DNA of 64,000 nt, from NCBI GenBank assembly GCA_963573305.1, contig OY754331.1, forward strand, positions 11,566,868 through 11,630,867, given 5' to 3'. Below the pieces are notes generated by a model, which saw nothing but the letters and a program-made list of their open reading frames with translations, had not been told where the DNA came from and made no database searches. Source of the DNA: Pyrrhosoma nymphula (taxonomy: Eukaryota > Arthropoda > Insecta > Odonata > Coenagrionidae). Positions within the stretch are counted from its first letter, which is position 1. Every line of letters begins with the position of its first letter. A program made the position numbers and the translations under genes. Of this stretch, positions 9,937 to 22,239 are shown in pieces.

Positions 9937-11221
9937 GAGCCATTGCTGGAGACTGTGTATGTATCTTACAAATATTTATAGTATAATCCAAATAATTTTC
10001 CATGAGCTATTTTTATATTAAATGTTTCCACTAGACAAGAACTTCGTAGTCAAGATTGATGAGATAAATTCTAACATTGAACGCCAATCAAAAGGTAGCT
10101 AATAAGATTTTTATCCGTTTATAAAGAAAATACGAGAATGTTAACTGGTAGCCGTAAAAACGAGGAAAGTGGGTCATAGATCTCATTTTTTTAACAAAGC
10201 TGTAATTCTCGAAGAACGTGATTTTTCACGCATGGCAGCTCGCCGTGCTTAGAGTAGGGATCTCAATGCCAGAAGTCGTCCAGTAGCCGTTGCATTAAAA
10301 GCGGTGGTTTTCACCTTTGGTAACGTGAAGGACTGCCGTCGTTTAAGAGGATATTCAGCCTATAACTTGGAAGAAGCCCCATGCACGGTCGCACAACCGA
10401 CAGCCCATGATGACTTATTGCCACTGCACACTGATTTATCAATTTTTGATTACCTTTAGATGGCGGACATTTTATACAAACGGTAGGTTTTTATTATTAT
10501 ACGAAAAATACGATTTGTTTTCAAAGAGCTTAAACTGTATGGATACTTCCCGAAATGTAGGTTGTAGTTTCAGTAGATTATAGCGTCTTATAAATGACTG
10601 CTCCAAATATTAGGTCGAAAAATCACTCTCTTAATAACAATGGGAGATGATGGTGGACGGATTATCACTGACAGTGAACAGATTTACCATTTGCTGCACT
10701 TTTTCTAAGTATGATTTGCCATTGAGTAATCTGAGTGCTTTCTTCGGAAAAAAATATGCGCATTATAATGCAGTTCCAAAATTTTGATGATTTATTGACC
10801 GTCTTTTACGGGCTCTGGAATTAGCCATATAATCGCTTATTTTAGTGGAGCTCAATATACCCATTAAAAATTTTTATGCGTTAACATTTTTTCACAGAAT
10901 TCAAGAGCATATCACTGGGATATCCTGGAAACATAAAAAAGGATTTTTTTCAAGGAAATACTGTTAAAGGATGAATATCTCCGCATTTCCTGGTCCTGAT
11001 TACCAGTAACCCTTTCCATGAGGAAACACGCAAAACCAATCAGGATTCATGATTAGAACGTGAATACTTATTGGCTTCGTTACGACTAAATCTACAAATG
11101 AGAACGCGTACTAATGGACTAAGGTGTGAGAGAATAGAAGAAAAACTCATGATTAAAAAGTCTGTCCAAATCAGCAGATAAAATAAACTTTTTGGGTTTT
11201 ACCTACACCTATTAAAATTAA
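9937..11221. other. 1.3-kb stretch splitting a Penelope 3' end
   Basis: By comparison with 2198-2460 this stretch is an insertion, or the two flanks are separate insertions. I find no inverted ends, no reading frame with a motif and no tRNA-like head inside it. Its identity is unknown. Confidence 0.35.
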
Positions 11222-11316
11222 AACTTATCATTCTTCCTCCAGTGGCGAAAGCTTCTTTCAGGGTAGAAACATAAGGCACGGGTAGAACCCTCTGGCAGTG
11301 AAGGAAAATTGCAGGG
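11222..11316 (-). repeat. Penelope-like 3' region fragment
   Basis: About 95 bases matching 2362-2460, including the GGGTAGAACCCTCTGGCAGT block. It is broken at its right edge by the SINE starting near 11317. Confidence 0.55.
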
Positions 11317-11545
11317 CCTAGTGGGTAGAGCGCTTAGCTACTGATCGAAGGGTCCTGGGTTCAAATCCGGGTGAAGCCTTTGGACGCCCCCGAACAAAAT
11401 ATCTTTGGAGTCCGAGGTGGCCCAGGGAAAGGAACTGGCCCCCCTACCCTGAATGTGTGAATTTCACACGCCTGTGGCTTAGTCCGGGGTGAGCTCTACA
11501 CGCTACTATCCAAACCAACCTTCGGGTTGAATCACTGAGTGAGTG
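11317..11545 (+). repeat. tRNA-derived SINE, near complete
   Basis: The head carries an A-box-like TAGTGGGTAGAGCG (about 11323) and a B-box GGTTCAAATCC (about 11369), correctly spaced for Pol III. A roughly 150-base tRNA-unrelated body follows, and the end is a GAGTGAGTGAGAG simple repeat. The acceptor-stem halves do not pair well, so this is a SINE and not a tRNA gene. It is the best preserved SINE in the window in plus orientation. Confidence 0.7.
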
Positions 11546-13380
11546 AGAGTGATATAATTTAAGATGTTGGGGTTTCCAAATCCTCCGGCCTAGGCAGATC
11601 CGAACAGTGCCTTGAATTATCAAACGCTCTCATCTTGAAACAGGAACACATTGCCTTGAAGGGTGCCGGCGCACCTGTTACGCGGAACGAGCCATTACCA
11701 AACCTCGAAAGCGTGTTCTTCCTGTCGCCCAATTTTGCAACATTTGATACGTGCGATAGCGCACGAGTCCTCACGCTCCCCCTCTGGCGGCGTCACGAAC
11801 CACTTCCGAAGCAAGCAGCACCATCAAATATTCACCAACGTGCGTGCGTACCACTTGCACTTTCCAGCACACCAATCGCAGATCGCAGGTGAAAGTCTTT
11901 CTCCCTTTCTCCGCCGCCTCACATTCTTTCGCCCCGCCCCTCTTCCTCATGCACGGCATCATCATCCAATTGCTCTCCTTTTTCGGCAGCAGCCAACTCG
12001 ATACCAGCTCGCATTTCCCGAAGGAATGCAATCCATTCAACTTGCCTTGAATCATGTTTCCAAGCCCAAATAAGATAGCGAAGTTAAATATCTCTAAAAT
12101 CATCACGTTTTTCCTGAAATCTTTGAAAAAGTTAATCGGTGATTGCGCATCTAAACGTTTACGGAAGCCCCGAATATGACTGCATGATTACGTGTTCGAG
12201 AAGGCTGTAAATGTTTTCTTACTTGTTAAAAAAAAATAATAAACTCACTATATTCGCGCCACTAGACATTTGTTGCCAGGGCAAACACTGAGCCTATTTC
12301 AGCATTAACAATATCAAATGCGTGTGATTAAATTCCTGAAATAGTACTCCTAAACGTTAACACTTCACAAAAACATCTATACCTTGTGAATCTTCATTAA
12401 ATCCATCCATCAACTAACATAATTATCGACAAATAATTCCATTCCTGTCGAATTTTGTGGATGTTGCTTTCAAGAACGAATTTAAGCATTTTAATTATCT
12501 AACGGCCATTGAGAGTAGAGGTGATGCCCTAAAGGTTTAAACAGTTTGGTTATTCACCATATTGACAGATAACTTAAATCCTCTCTGCAATTTGCACCGT
12601 TGTGATAATATATGAAAATGAAATGGTTCGTGGCTAAGAAAGTCTGTTATGTTATCATAGAGCTGCATGCTGTTAAGTGCAATAAGAGATTTTCCACTTC
12701 GTCGGAAGATGTAAGAACAAGAACAAATAGCAAGTACTGTTACTTTCATGAAGTGGTATATCCCAAAATTTTCCCTCCCCGGACTCGTAAAATGCAGGGG
12801 TACTATTTTCAGCCAAACAATGGTATTCGAGGGAACGCATTACCAGTTGGGAGTTCATACTGCGGCAATAAATAAATTATCGAGCAACTGCATTCGGCTG
12901 AAGGCAGATAATAGAACAAATAATAATACACTCTGATCCAAGAAATGAAACTTAAAGAGGTCTGCGCCACTACTGTAAATTTGCAACGGTTTAAGTCAGT
13001 AAAATAGATTTTTTTCAATTAATACCACACCATCGCTCAAAAAATGGATAATATTCATTGATAGGGATGGATGAACTACTTCTTGAAAGTATACACAGCA
13101 AGAGGTACACCATGCATGAAGCAGACATACCTATCATTGGTGACTCGATGGGAGAAACAATTATAAAGTGCGAAGGGATAATTGAACAATTACGCTCGAC
13201 TCTCCAGAAGATATACCTGCACGTGTGCTCAAGAAGTTCGCCCTACACATCGCAATATTTCTATAAATCATATTCGCTCATTATCCGAACGTAAAGTATC
13301 ACAACACAGGAAAATAGTTAATGTCACTCCAATGATAAAAAAAAAATAAAACAAAGAAGACCAAGAATACTCCCGGGCTA
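11546..13380. other. no assignable gene
   Basis: 11560-12060 is somewhat richer in C and G and has overlapping open frames on both strands, but none has a recognisable motif, and the antisense openness is typical of composition rather than coding. The rest is AT-rich and featureless. Confidence 0.4.
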
Positions 13381-13479
13381 TATCGTTGACATCGCTATCA
13401 TACATGATTCTCGTGCACATAACTTTATGTAATATAAACATGGCCTTCCTGAAAAATTAAAACTTCTTCCACAGCTGTC

Positions 13480-14665
13480 AGCACGGCTTCTGATAAGATC
13501 TTGCGGAACCCAGCTTGATCTTCCTCCACGATATTCAGAAATCAGGCGAAGCGAAAAAGAAAGTTGACGCGTCATACTTGGATTTAAAGAAAGCATTGGA
13601 CAAGATTCCTATCAAAAACCAAAATCCAGTCAAAGACAATCTTGTGGGGTAAACGAAAAATAGTGAATTGATTTTCTAGCCAAACGCAAACATTAAGCAT
13701 TATCGACGGCATTAGTTCCGACATGGTTAGAGTGACATTCGGCGTCCCGCAAGGAAGCGTAATCGGCCCCCTGTTCTTACTCATTTAAATAAACGATATT
13801 AACTCTAGAGGAAGTAACAAATTGGATTTCTTTCAGATGATGCCGTCATCTACCGAGAAATCGTACCAACCTATGGCATTAGCATTGCAACGAAGAACGT
13901 TATCTCGTGTTGCCTTGAGTGGGGGCTCGAACTTAACCTTAATATATGCATTGTCGTACATTTCATAAGAAAGAAATCGCATTTTGTCATACATATAAAG
14001 TAGGAGAGATAAATATAAAGGAGTCAGACGAAGTCAAACACCTTCACTGTAACTTCAGAACTGGCGCAGGCGAAACACATACGAAAAATTCGCGACGCTG
14101 CATTTAAAAAATATAGGATTTATCAAGCAAATAGTAGGAAGGTCCTCTGATGAAAAAGTGAAAGAGAAATACCACTTTGCTCTGGTTAGTCCACATATCG
14201 AATACTCCGCGAGCCCTTGGGAACTTGCACAGAAAGATTTTATAAAAAATACATAAAATACAAAGTTACAGCTGATGGAAGGAATAGGCTGAGAGCCGTC
14301 AGAGATTCGAAGGCTACACGTCAGGCTTAGATAATTCGAAAAATTCAGATCAGACGAGTTTCAGTACGACAGGGAGGACATTATTTTGGCCATCACTAAA
14401 TCTCTAGAACTGATGGAAGCGATATACTGCCGGGAGATACACTGCCGAACTGATAGATATGAAAATGTCTTCTTTCCACGCACTATTAGTGATTGTAACA
14501 AAAACAGCTTGACGCACATTGTTTACATACCATTCACCTCTACCCTCTCCTCTTCCTTTTCCCTATTCTTCCCTCCCTTTCGTAACTGGTGTCCTAACAC
14601 CCCCTGCCACAAGCATCTGCGGTAGCTCACAGGGTAGCATACAGATGTAGATAAATTATCGCGGC
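13480..14665 (+). pseudogene. decayed LINE reverse transcriptase and 3' end
   Basis: Scattered, frameshifted blocks of a non-LTR reverse transcriptase lie in order: AYLDFKKALDKIP (motif A region, about 13567), FGVPQGSVIGPLF (about 13738), a DDAVIYRE block after a frameshift (about 13838), and the C-terminal IVGRSSDEKVKEKYHFALV region (about 14130). The end (about 14587-14660) shares the GGTGTCCTAACACCCCC block and CAGATGTAGATA tail with the LINE at 51478-52190, so the two belong to one family. Many stops and frameshifts: an old, dead copy. Confidence 0.75.
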
Positions 14666-15340
14666 AGTTGGTTCTCTCAATTACCGCTCTGTCCCTGTCT
14701 ACAACTTTCTTCCTTTTCATTCATTTATTCATCACACCAAAAATACCTGTGCCAACTCGAATGGAACAAATGGCATAAGCTGTAAATCGCTGTAATAATA
14801 ATAGCGTTCAATCAAAAACTATAACAACATTATTATGCGACCAAAAATGATTGGTGGGCGATTTCATTTCGAGTAGTTCTGGAGTGGGACAGCCCCTCCC
14901 ACCTCTTCCTTCCCACCCCCATGTGCTACGTAGTTCAGCGTGCCACCCCCTTCGCCTGTCGACCATCTGCCTCTACCCCAAACCTCTCGCACACGGCTTG
15001 GTATGCCTCAACAATTTTCCACCCCATCAATCTTGAACGGAATTCCTCAGACACTTAAAGGGAGTCCTTTTTTCCGACGAAAACCTGATAAGATTTTTCA
15101 CCCTCGTCAAAACACCCATTGCATAACACCGGGAAGTGTTTCCGAAGGGTATTTCAGAAGGGAAGAGGTAGAGCACGGAACTCAACCACCAAATACGCCA
15201 ACCTACTGAAGTTTTCCCGTAGAGTAATGGATATAGGATGTAGCATTCTTTAGAGATTGACACTTATAACCTCAAATTAGAATTTGTTAATCTCTGAAAT
15301 TATTTATGATGGCAATACAAAAAAAACTGGAATTTTTGCA
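14666..15340. other. no assignable gene
   Basis: Includes a C-rich stretch (14880-15020) with short chance frames. No motif seen. Confidence 0.4.
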
Positions 15341-15344
15341 CAGG

Positions 15345-16190
15345 AATGTTTTTCTTTAGGGGCCATTCAAGTATTACGAAAGTCACTTTTAGTCACTTTT
15401 GCATCCCCTTCTCCCCTTATTTGAAACTGCAAAGGTCACTGAATGCCTGCCTTCGATTCATTTATCTGATTCCAAAATTCGACCATATATCCCACGCTTA
15501 CCAACTAGCAAATTTCCTTACCACACAGAACCGCAGGAAATACTTTTTAGGTTCCCTCATTTTAAAAATCTTCAAGTTTAAACAACCTGCCTATTTAACC
15601 GAACTCTTTACATACACTTCTGAAGTTCGAAACAGAAACCTGTGCACCCCCCCCTGATGCACTTTATATCCCAACCCATAGATCAACTCTACTCCACAAC
15701 TCCTTCTCGGTAGAAGCAGTTAGACTATGGAATTCTCTCCCCCATGGTATTCGTCAAACACCATAGGTAAACTTATTCCAGACAAAATTATTCCACTGCC
15801 TTCGTAACCCCACTCCGTCTTTCTCATAATATCTGTTACATTTTTCTGTTAATAAACTGATTTGTATAATGTAAATAATGATCTGTCATTGAGTCGAGTC
15901 TTATTTTGTGAAACATATATTTTACTTTTTATTATTTGATTTTTAAGAAACGTTTCACCTAATTTAGTTGTTAACTTTTACACGTCTGTTTTCAACTGAT
16001 ATATTGCCGTTTGATGTGTTTTTTGGTTTATTTTTGTATTCTACATTTGTTTAGATGCCCTTCGAGGCCTTTATCTTTATTTTTGTATGTATTTGTATTT
16101 TTGCAATTTAATTCATATGTGTTATGTATCCACCTGAACCCAGGGGACATGGGATACCAGGTTCTAAATAAAAGTTATTCTATTCTTATG
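15345..16190 (+). pseudogene. LINE C-terminal remnant and 3' UTR (second family)
   Basis: Around 15380-15780 broken frames resemble the end of LINE ORF2: LQRSLNACLRFIYLIPKFDH, then NRRKYFLGSLILKIFKF, PAYLTELFTYTSEVRNRN, and after frameshifts a VRLWNSLP-like block. The tail after 15870 is T-rich and ends near 16165 with AATAAAAGTTATTC, a typical LINE 3' terminus. A short match to that terminus also occurs near 17676. Clade not decided (CR1/Jockey-like by feel). Confidence 0.6.
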
Positions 16191-16199
16191 TAAGGCAAC

Positions 16200-19100
16200 T
16201 TAAGATTTCTCGAACCCTTCCCATTCTTACGTAAGTTGTATTAGATGTTTGGATGCATGCACACGGACCAACTATTAAACGAAAGATGCTTTGCGCTATT
16301 TCGGCTACTCATGCGAATATTCAGCACAGGTAAGGTTTTATTTGAGCAGTGTGGCGACGTTTGTCCTCTGCTGACATGAAAAACAAACCGACTACCGAGA
16401 GTGCACCACAGAACAGAGGCCCGTCGTGGGGACCACTTATATAATGGAGGGAAGCTGTGCACTGTTCCACTAATAGTTTTCTTTCCACGATAGTTCAAAA
16501 AGTGATAAAAAGACGATGTCACGAGTAGCTGAAATCTTGCTGATCGTGGGTAAGAAAGATGAGCTCGAATCCTTATAAGACCATGTTAGATTAGCCCAGC
16601 CCCCTTCCCCCAAAACGTATTTCGCTAAACTTGAGTTTTTCCGACGAATAGTAAGACTACTTATTTAATGCATTAATTCTTATTTAATTGCTAAAAACGC
16701 CAATGCATACGTCCGGCGAGAAATTGGTAATGGTTCGAAAATAATGTGCTAATGTAGTGTCTAGGAATAGCTTAAATTTAAGAATCTATTTATCTGAGGA
16801 TAAATCGCTGAGAATAATTGATTTTTGAAGCTACCAGGAAGTCCAGTCGCCTACAAGTCTGACGTCGTACGCAACCATTGAAGCATCTGCGCTCAGTGCC
16901 AATGCAAGAGACCGGAAAAATACCAGACCGCAATCATCTCAATCGATTGGAGGAGATCGGGAAGTTCAGAAGTGATTGCAGGCTGTAAGACGGACGAGTT
17001 GAAGGCTAGCGAGAAACGATCCCCCAGGGATCGGAAAGAAGCGATCCTGGACGCTGCTGTTGGTAAGCGTTGACGCTCGTCAGCAAGTCACCCCACCTCC
17101 TCTGATCGCCCGGCATTCCTACGCGTTGTCATAGCGGCTGTGGAGGCTGGCACTGGCATGTGGTCTCCAGCATACCACAACCGGTCTCGAGTCGCCTCGG
17201 GTCTTGCCCCATTCATGGTTTGGACTCGGCTTACTATAGACCGCGCTACGGACTGCAAAGGCATCGGAAAGATAAACCAGAATAATATCGAGAATTCAAA
17301 TTGGACCGACAACCAAATCATCACCTTGAGATTGAGTGGACGATCATGACGAGTATTTTGGTAATTCAAGTCGGCAAATTATTACTTAAGTGAGCCAGTA
17401 AAAGGGCTCTGATTTTAATAGCTGTGGAAACATTAAAGGCACCAACAATCCGGATCTGATTTAAATAGAATTAAAAACTTATTTGTTGGGAAGGTAACAA
17501 AACATTAGCGCTGCATATGCACCATCAAATGAATTAGGAGACATATCGAAAACAGTCATTTTTAAAGAAAACTTTCTTAAGATTAATAAACGACTGCTCT
17601 TGATTTGAATGACAAATTTTGACAGATGACTGCTTGAACTTAATTTAAAAAGGTTTTGGTCTAATTGGCATAGAATAAATAAAAGTTACTCTATCCATCA
17701 GTATCCTCAGGTAAATTTCGAGTTTTCCGAACGGTGGCCGCGTTAATTTTACTGTAGCAATACACTTTTAAATGCAAAATGGTGTTATCCTAGTGACGAG
17801 GAATCGAAAGTAGTGACACATGAGGGTGTTTATTCTACTAAGGACCTACTGTTGGGAAAAACATTCTTGAAATTTTGTGCCAGTGCATCTAAGAGATTGG
17901 ATTTTATTTTGCGACTGGTGATAAAGTTCTCTGACGTAAAGGTAGTAGAGAAATGTGGCTGAGTCCAAGTTAGGACGTAAATATCGAGAACGCCGCAAAT
18001 ATTTGCAATTTGGAACAGAAAGATTTAATTCGTGAGTGATGATGGGATAAAGGATACAAATAATTCCTCCCTATATTTACGGGATCAGAAAAGTGGTAAA
18101 ATAATAAAGATAAACTGTTGAGCAAATTACGTTAAAGAAATCGCTTTTCCAATTCACCACTTACGACCACTACGCTAACTGGCAAAAAATAATTCAATCT
18201 GAAACTAATAAGACCTTTGTATTTTGTACAAAATTTATGAAAAACATATGTCGACGTCACCGGTCGGACCTGATTATGTCGTCTGTCAATGAAGCCAGTC
18301 ATTTTTAATAAACTTTGAGAAAACTACAATTTCAATTCACACAGCATAATATTTTACAAATTTAAGCTTGAATCTTGATTATGAACTCCATAATCATTCC
18401 TTTCCTTCACTGAGTTCTAGCTAGAAGCATTTTCGGCGCCTGCAGGCCAAAGTGAAATGTAGAAATAAAAATTGCATTAAGGTGGTTGTATATTTCCGAA
18501 CCACCTCAGCCTCCTATTTAAGAGTTGTGTAGAGGAGGTGGGGTCTAGGGGGAGAGGAGAGGAGGTAGAACAGAGACATCCTTGCTCGCCATTCTGCTTC
18601 GGATCACGCACACAAAGAGCAATGTAGGCTTCAACGATTTGCCTCGCTGTAGCCTTCATACGAAAACAGTATCAATTAGTTGATGATTGTATGCGTAGAT
18701 GAAGGACCAGCCTTTGCTGCAATTGTAAACGGATAGAAAATCCTCGTTCCGTATTATAGCCTTCGCAACCTCCCCAAGAATATTTAAAAAAACGAGAAGT
18801 TTCGCTATTTATTTTTTTTTAACTCTGCGGCCCTCTAAGAAATTTATTCCATTTACGGCAACAAATTATTTTTCGTCTACGGGTGAAAAAAATGCATGAT
18901 TTTAGCTAGCACGGTAAAGTCGCTACTGGGAAAGAGGTAAACTTCTGAAACGAGCTTTTGGACCTGGTATAAAACCTCCTTTAAAAAAAACAAAATTAAA
19001 GAAATTCATGAAATGAATATAAAACTATGTTAATTTGAAAAAGAGAATTTTGTAACTCACTTCAGAATATAAAAATTTAATACACAATACATACGTAATT

Positions 19101-20640
19101 TTATTTTAAGGTTATTACGATGGAAGTGTTAGGGTAAGAAGAACTTGACCCTTATCGGATTTATCAAGGGGGTTGGGAGAGAGTGACTACCTTCTCTATT
19201 GCTCTTCAAGCGTATTGAATCGATAAGGGGAATGATTATCCTGGTAATCAAGTACCATTTCTAAGCATGGCAAAATATCAATTGAACAAGTATAATGGCC
19301 AAGAATTGAAATGGAGAGGGCAGCGTCAATATTCCTCGCCCGCGAGGGACTAATTGCCCCTGACCTGTCTCACCCCACCTGCATCGGAAGTTTCTGGATC
19401 CTCCGGGAGCGTGTTTATGTCGAGCCGACATGTTTCCTCAGCGGAAACCACACCGAGTTCCAAGACCGTGAACGACCTCAGGGCAACTGGAGCTCCTTGA
19501 GTATGATCGGCGTGGATTCATTCCGCGTCGTAAAACGCTTTACGGGATCCCGATGGGAAGGCAATTAATTATCACTCGATTTAAGGCTCATGAATGCGAA
19601 TCCACAAGCACAAGTTTACCCTCCTTGAAGACCTTTTTTTCTTGAATGGAAAAGATATCACGTGTCCTTCGCGCAGATCGACGTCATAACGGTCATCAAT
19701 GCCTACTCGACAATCGTATTCCTTGACCGGTTTGGCCATCATTTGGATCATCACATCATGAGCAATGGGTGAATTCGAAGTCATAAATGCCCTCGATTCC
19801 TAATCGACGATCATATTTCTTGACAGGATTGGCGACAAAGGATTTAAACCACGAACAATGAGTACAAATAAAATCCATTCCAGCACTAAAAGGCAACGGA
19901 ATAGTGAATGGGTACATCAATACGAATAGATCGGGTGCACATTGTCACCTTCCTGTGTCAGTTACGATGACATTGCTTAGCCGAAATCATAACAAATTTA
20001 ACTCAAAGCCTCAAAGAAAGTTGTAACCTAGGCTCAAATAATAATCCCTGTGTATATATGTAAATAAAGAGACTATTATAAATATTAAAACGGGGGCGAT
20101 GGTGACTTAAAAATCATAGACTGATAATAGGAGCGGGACACGATCAATATTTTGGACAAAACAAGGAAAGAACATCGCAAAGAACAAACTGATGGGGCAA
20201 GCAAGTTAACACCCAGATACATCAAAGCAATTAAATGGAAGAAACAGAAGCAATTAGAAGAAAATAACATTTTACCAGAAGGTAAAGAGAGGAGCTTTAG
20301 CACCCCGTAATACTGTCTCATTATCTGGGCTCCACTTTTATCGCGGTAGAATTTGATATCTAAAGATAGCTCGGGGAAGCATATTTTGTCTTCTTAATTT
20401 TCTTCGCATGGTTGTGGCCTGGTTTTGATATAAAGGCCGAGGCTGAATAATGTTTAAACCTTATCGCGAACAAGAGGAGCCGTCGTAACATTCTTAAGCC
20501 GTCAATTTTCACCTCAACCAACCGAATGCCAGATAAAATTAAACCAGATTCTTGATAACCACCAGATTAACTAAGAATGAGAGTCCACCGACTGTTGAAG
20601 TTAGTCCTACATCGTTTAAAATGAACAAAATCGAAATGAG
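16200..20640. other. 4.4 kb with no assignable gene
   Basis: Two GC-richer islands (about 16850-17345 and 19310-19570) stand out from the AT-rich background. The first contains a GTAAGCG donor-like site at about 17062 and could hold an untranslated exon, but nothing decides it. Frames in both lack motifs. Confidence 0.35.
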
Positions 20641-20651
20641 TGGAGTTTTGC

Positions 20652-20825
20652 CAGTGGCGCATTAAGATGGCGTAAGAGGTGGGGGGGGGGGGGGGAGGCC
20701 GACATCCCTCCCCCGTGATTCCTGGTACAGTAAGAAAAATGATGATCATAATGTTTTCCATACCCCCCAGGAAAGTAGCAATCCCCACCCCCCCCAAAAA
20801 AAACAACGACCTTAATCCGCCACTG
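20652..20825. mobile_element. hAT-like MITE with G-rich core
   Basis: The ends CAGTGGCGCATTAAG and CTTAATCCGCCACTG form an inverted repeat, flanked by the 8-bp duplication AGTTTTGC (20644-20651, 20826-20833). An 8-bp duplication and CAG...CTG ends fit the hAT superfamily. The 174-bp interior has a run of 15 G (20681-20695) and a C-rich partner near 20790, so it is non-coding. The same terminal motif bounds the MITE at 58561-58655. Confidence 0.8.
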
Positions 20826-20929
20826 AGTTTTGCTTTGTTGCGTCTCCCCAGAGATCATATTTTCTCGTAGGTTCCATGGTTTTTCGACCTTCGGCGCTGA
20901 TATTTCTCAATAGAAAGCAATCCGTAAGG

Positions 20930-21492
20930 GAGCGTGGAGAGACGGTTTGAGAGGGAGGAGGAGGAGGAGAGAAGGGGGTTTCTAGTGAAAGGGAGTGGAA
21001 GTTGGAGGGGAGGTGTGCGCGTCAGGTGGGGAGGGAGGGGTTGAGAACTTTCACTGGTCGCCTTTCGATGCTCTCAACTCCTTCTCGCAGCTCTCCGTCT
21101 ACAAGCGCCCCCTTTCCCTCCCTCCCTCCCTCCCGCCCCCTCCAACCCCTCTCCAATCACCACTTTCCTCCAACGGCAGTTCCCGCCGGCACCGAGACAC
21201 CTCCGCAGACACTCCAGTGAGGTCCGCACGACCACCGCCTCGTCGAGACCCCTGAGGAAGACCCCAAACCTCTCCTTCTTGACTCACGGATACCGAAGAC
21301 ACCTCCATCAAGCGCAGCCCTTAAGTGTTTAGCCCTGTGCTTCCTACTCGTGTGGTTTCAGTGATCGATAACGAAGGGTGAAGGATCTTGGGATTCCTGG
21401 TTGAAGAGGATTGTTTTCTCCCCAGCTTCCTCAGCGAAAAGGGAGGAGTATCCTTCGAAGGGAGATCGAGAAACAGCGCATTGATTTAACAG
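20930..21492 (+). promoter_or_regulatory. GC-rich promoter and possible 5' untranslated exon
   Basis: A CpG- and CT-rich block (including CCCT repeats at about 21110-21137) runs into a stretch that ends AACAG at 21492, followed by GTGAGT, a consensus splice donor. No long conserved frame is present, so it would be untranslated. The next good acceptor in front of a coding exon on this strand is at 35704, so I infer, weakly, that this is the distal first exon of the secreted-protein gene. A second candidate first exon is near 32300-32515. Confidence 0.35.
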
Positions 21493-21953
21493 GTGAGTCC
21501 GGCCCAACAAATGGGACCCTGGTTACAAATGTTACAAAGCACGGGGAATGGAAAAGTTCCCGGTTGGGAAATGGGAGACTCGAAGAAAAGGGAAAAATTT
21601 CGCTGGTTGGAATTCAATGAAGGTCGAGGGTGTAGAGTCAGTGTTGACTCAGCTTTCGAGGATGATCGCACTGATCGCACGTTTGGCGGTTTCGCCACAG
21701 AATTTTACGCCAACTAAAAATCCATCCGAAATAATGGATAGCTTTCCTGAGACGAGGAGAGAGATGCGATGAAAAGCAGCAGACGTGCTCTTGAGAAACC
21801 CAGGCTTGAAAGTTTTGAGAGTTTTCCCACGAGAAATGGGAGCACTTGACGCAACATACTGCAGGTTGCTGAAAACATTTCAAGAAGACAATTTTTTTAA
21901 CCGTTGAGATAGCACAAATGATGTGGTGCGCAGTCACGCGCACGGGTGCAAAA

Positions 21954-22236
21954 GTGTGCACCAAAGAGGGTGAATTCACTATGTAAAAAATCACTGGGCC
22001 TCGCCGGAATTCGATTCCGGTTCTCCCCATTGGCGGTCAGGTGTGAAAGCCAGTTAGTTGCAACACCAATCCATTATAACTCAAGGCGAATTTGAGAGAA
22101 GAAATAAAATTCGCCTTGAATTTAGATGGTGGTGTAACTGGCTAAAACACCTGACCGGCGATTGGGAGATCCGAGATCGAATCCCTGTCTAGTCAAATTA
22201 TTTTTTCATTACGAATTTCACCCTCTTTGGTGTATA
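21954..22236. repeat. head-to-head pair of tRNA-derived SINEs (family B)
   Basis: Two SINE copies face each other. The minus copy (21954-22098) and the plus copy (22106-22236) share a tRNA-like head with B-box-like GATTCGAT/GATCGAATCCC, a CACCTGACCG block and a tail ending CACCCTCTTTGGTG. The centre, AAGGCGAATTTGAG / AAAATTCGCCTT, is itself a stem. The whole would fold into a hairpin of about 130 bp. A third, truncated copy lies at 54902-54975. Confidence 0.7.
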
Positions 22237-22239
22237 TTA

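Noticed and set aside
11317..11385. Possible tRNA gene
   Set aside because: A and B boxes are present but the acceptor and anticodon stems do not form; the downstream body identifies a SINE.
20567..20870. Glycine- or proline-rich frames
   Set aside because: They translate the G15 and C-run core of a hAT MITE.
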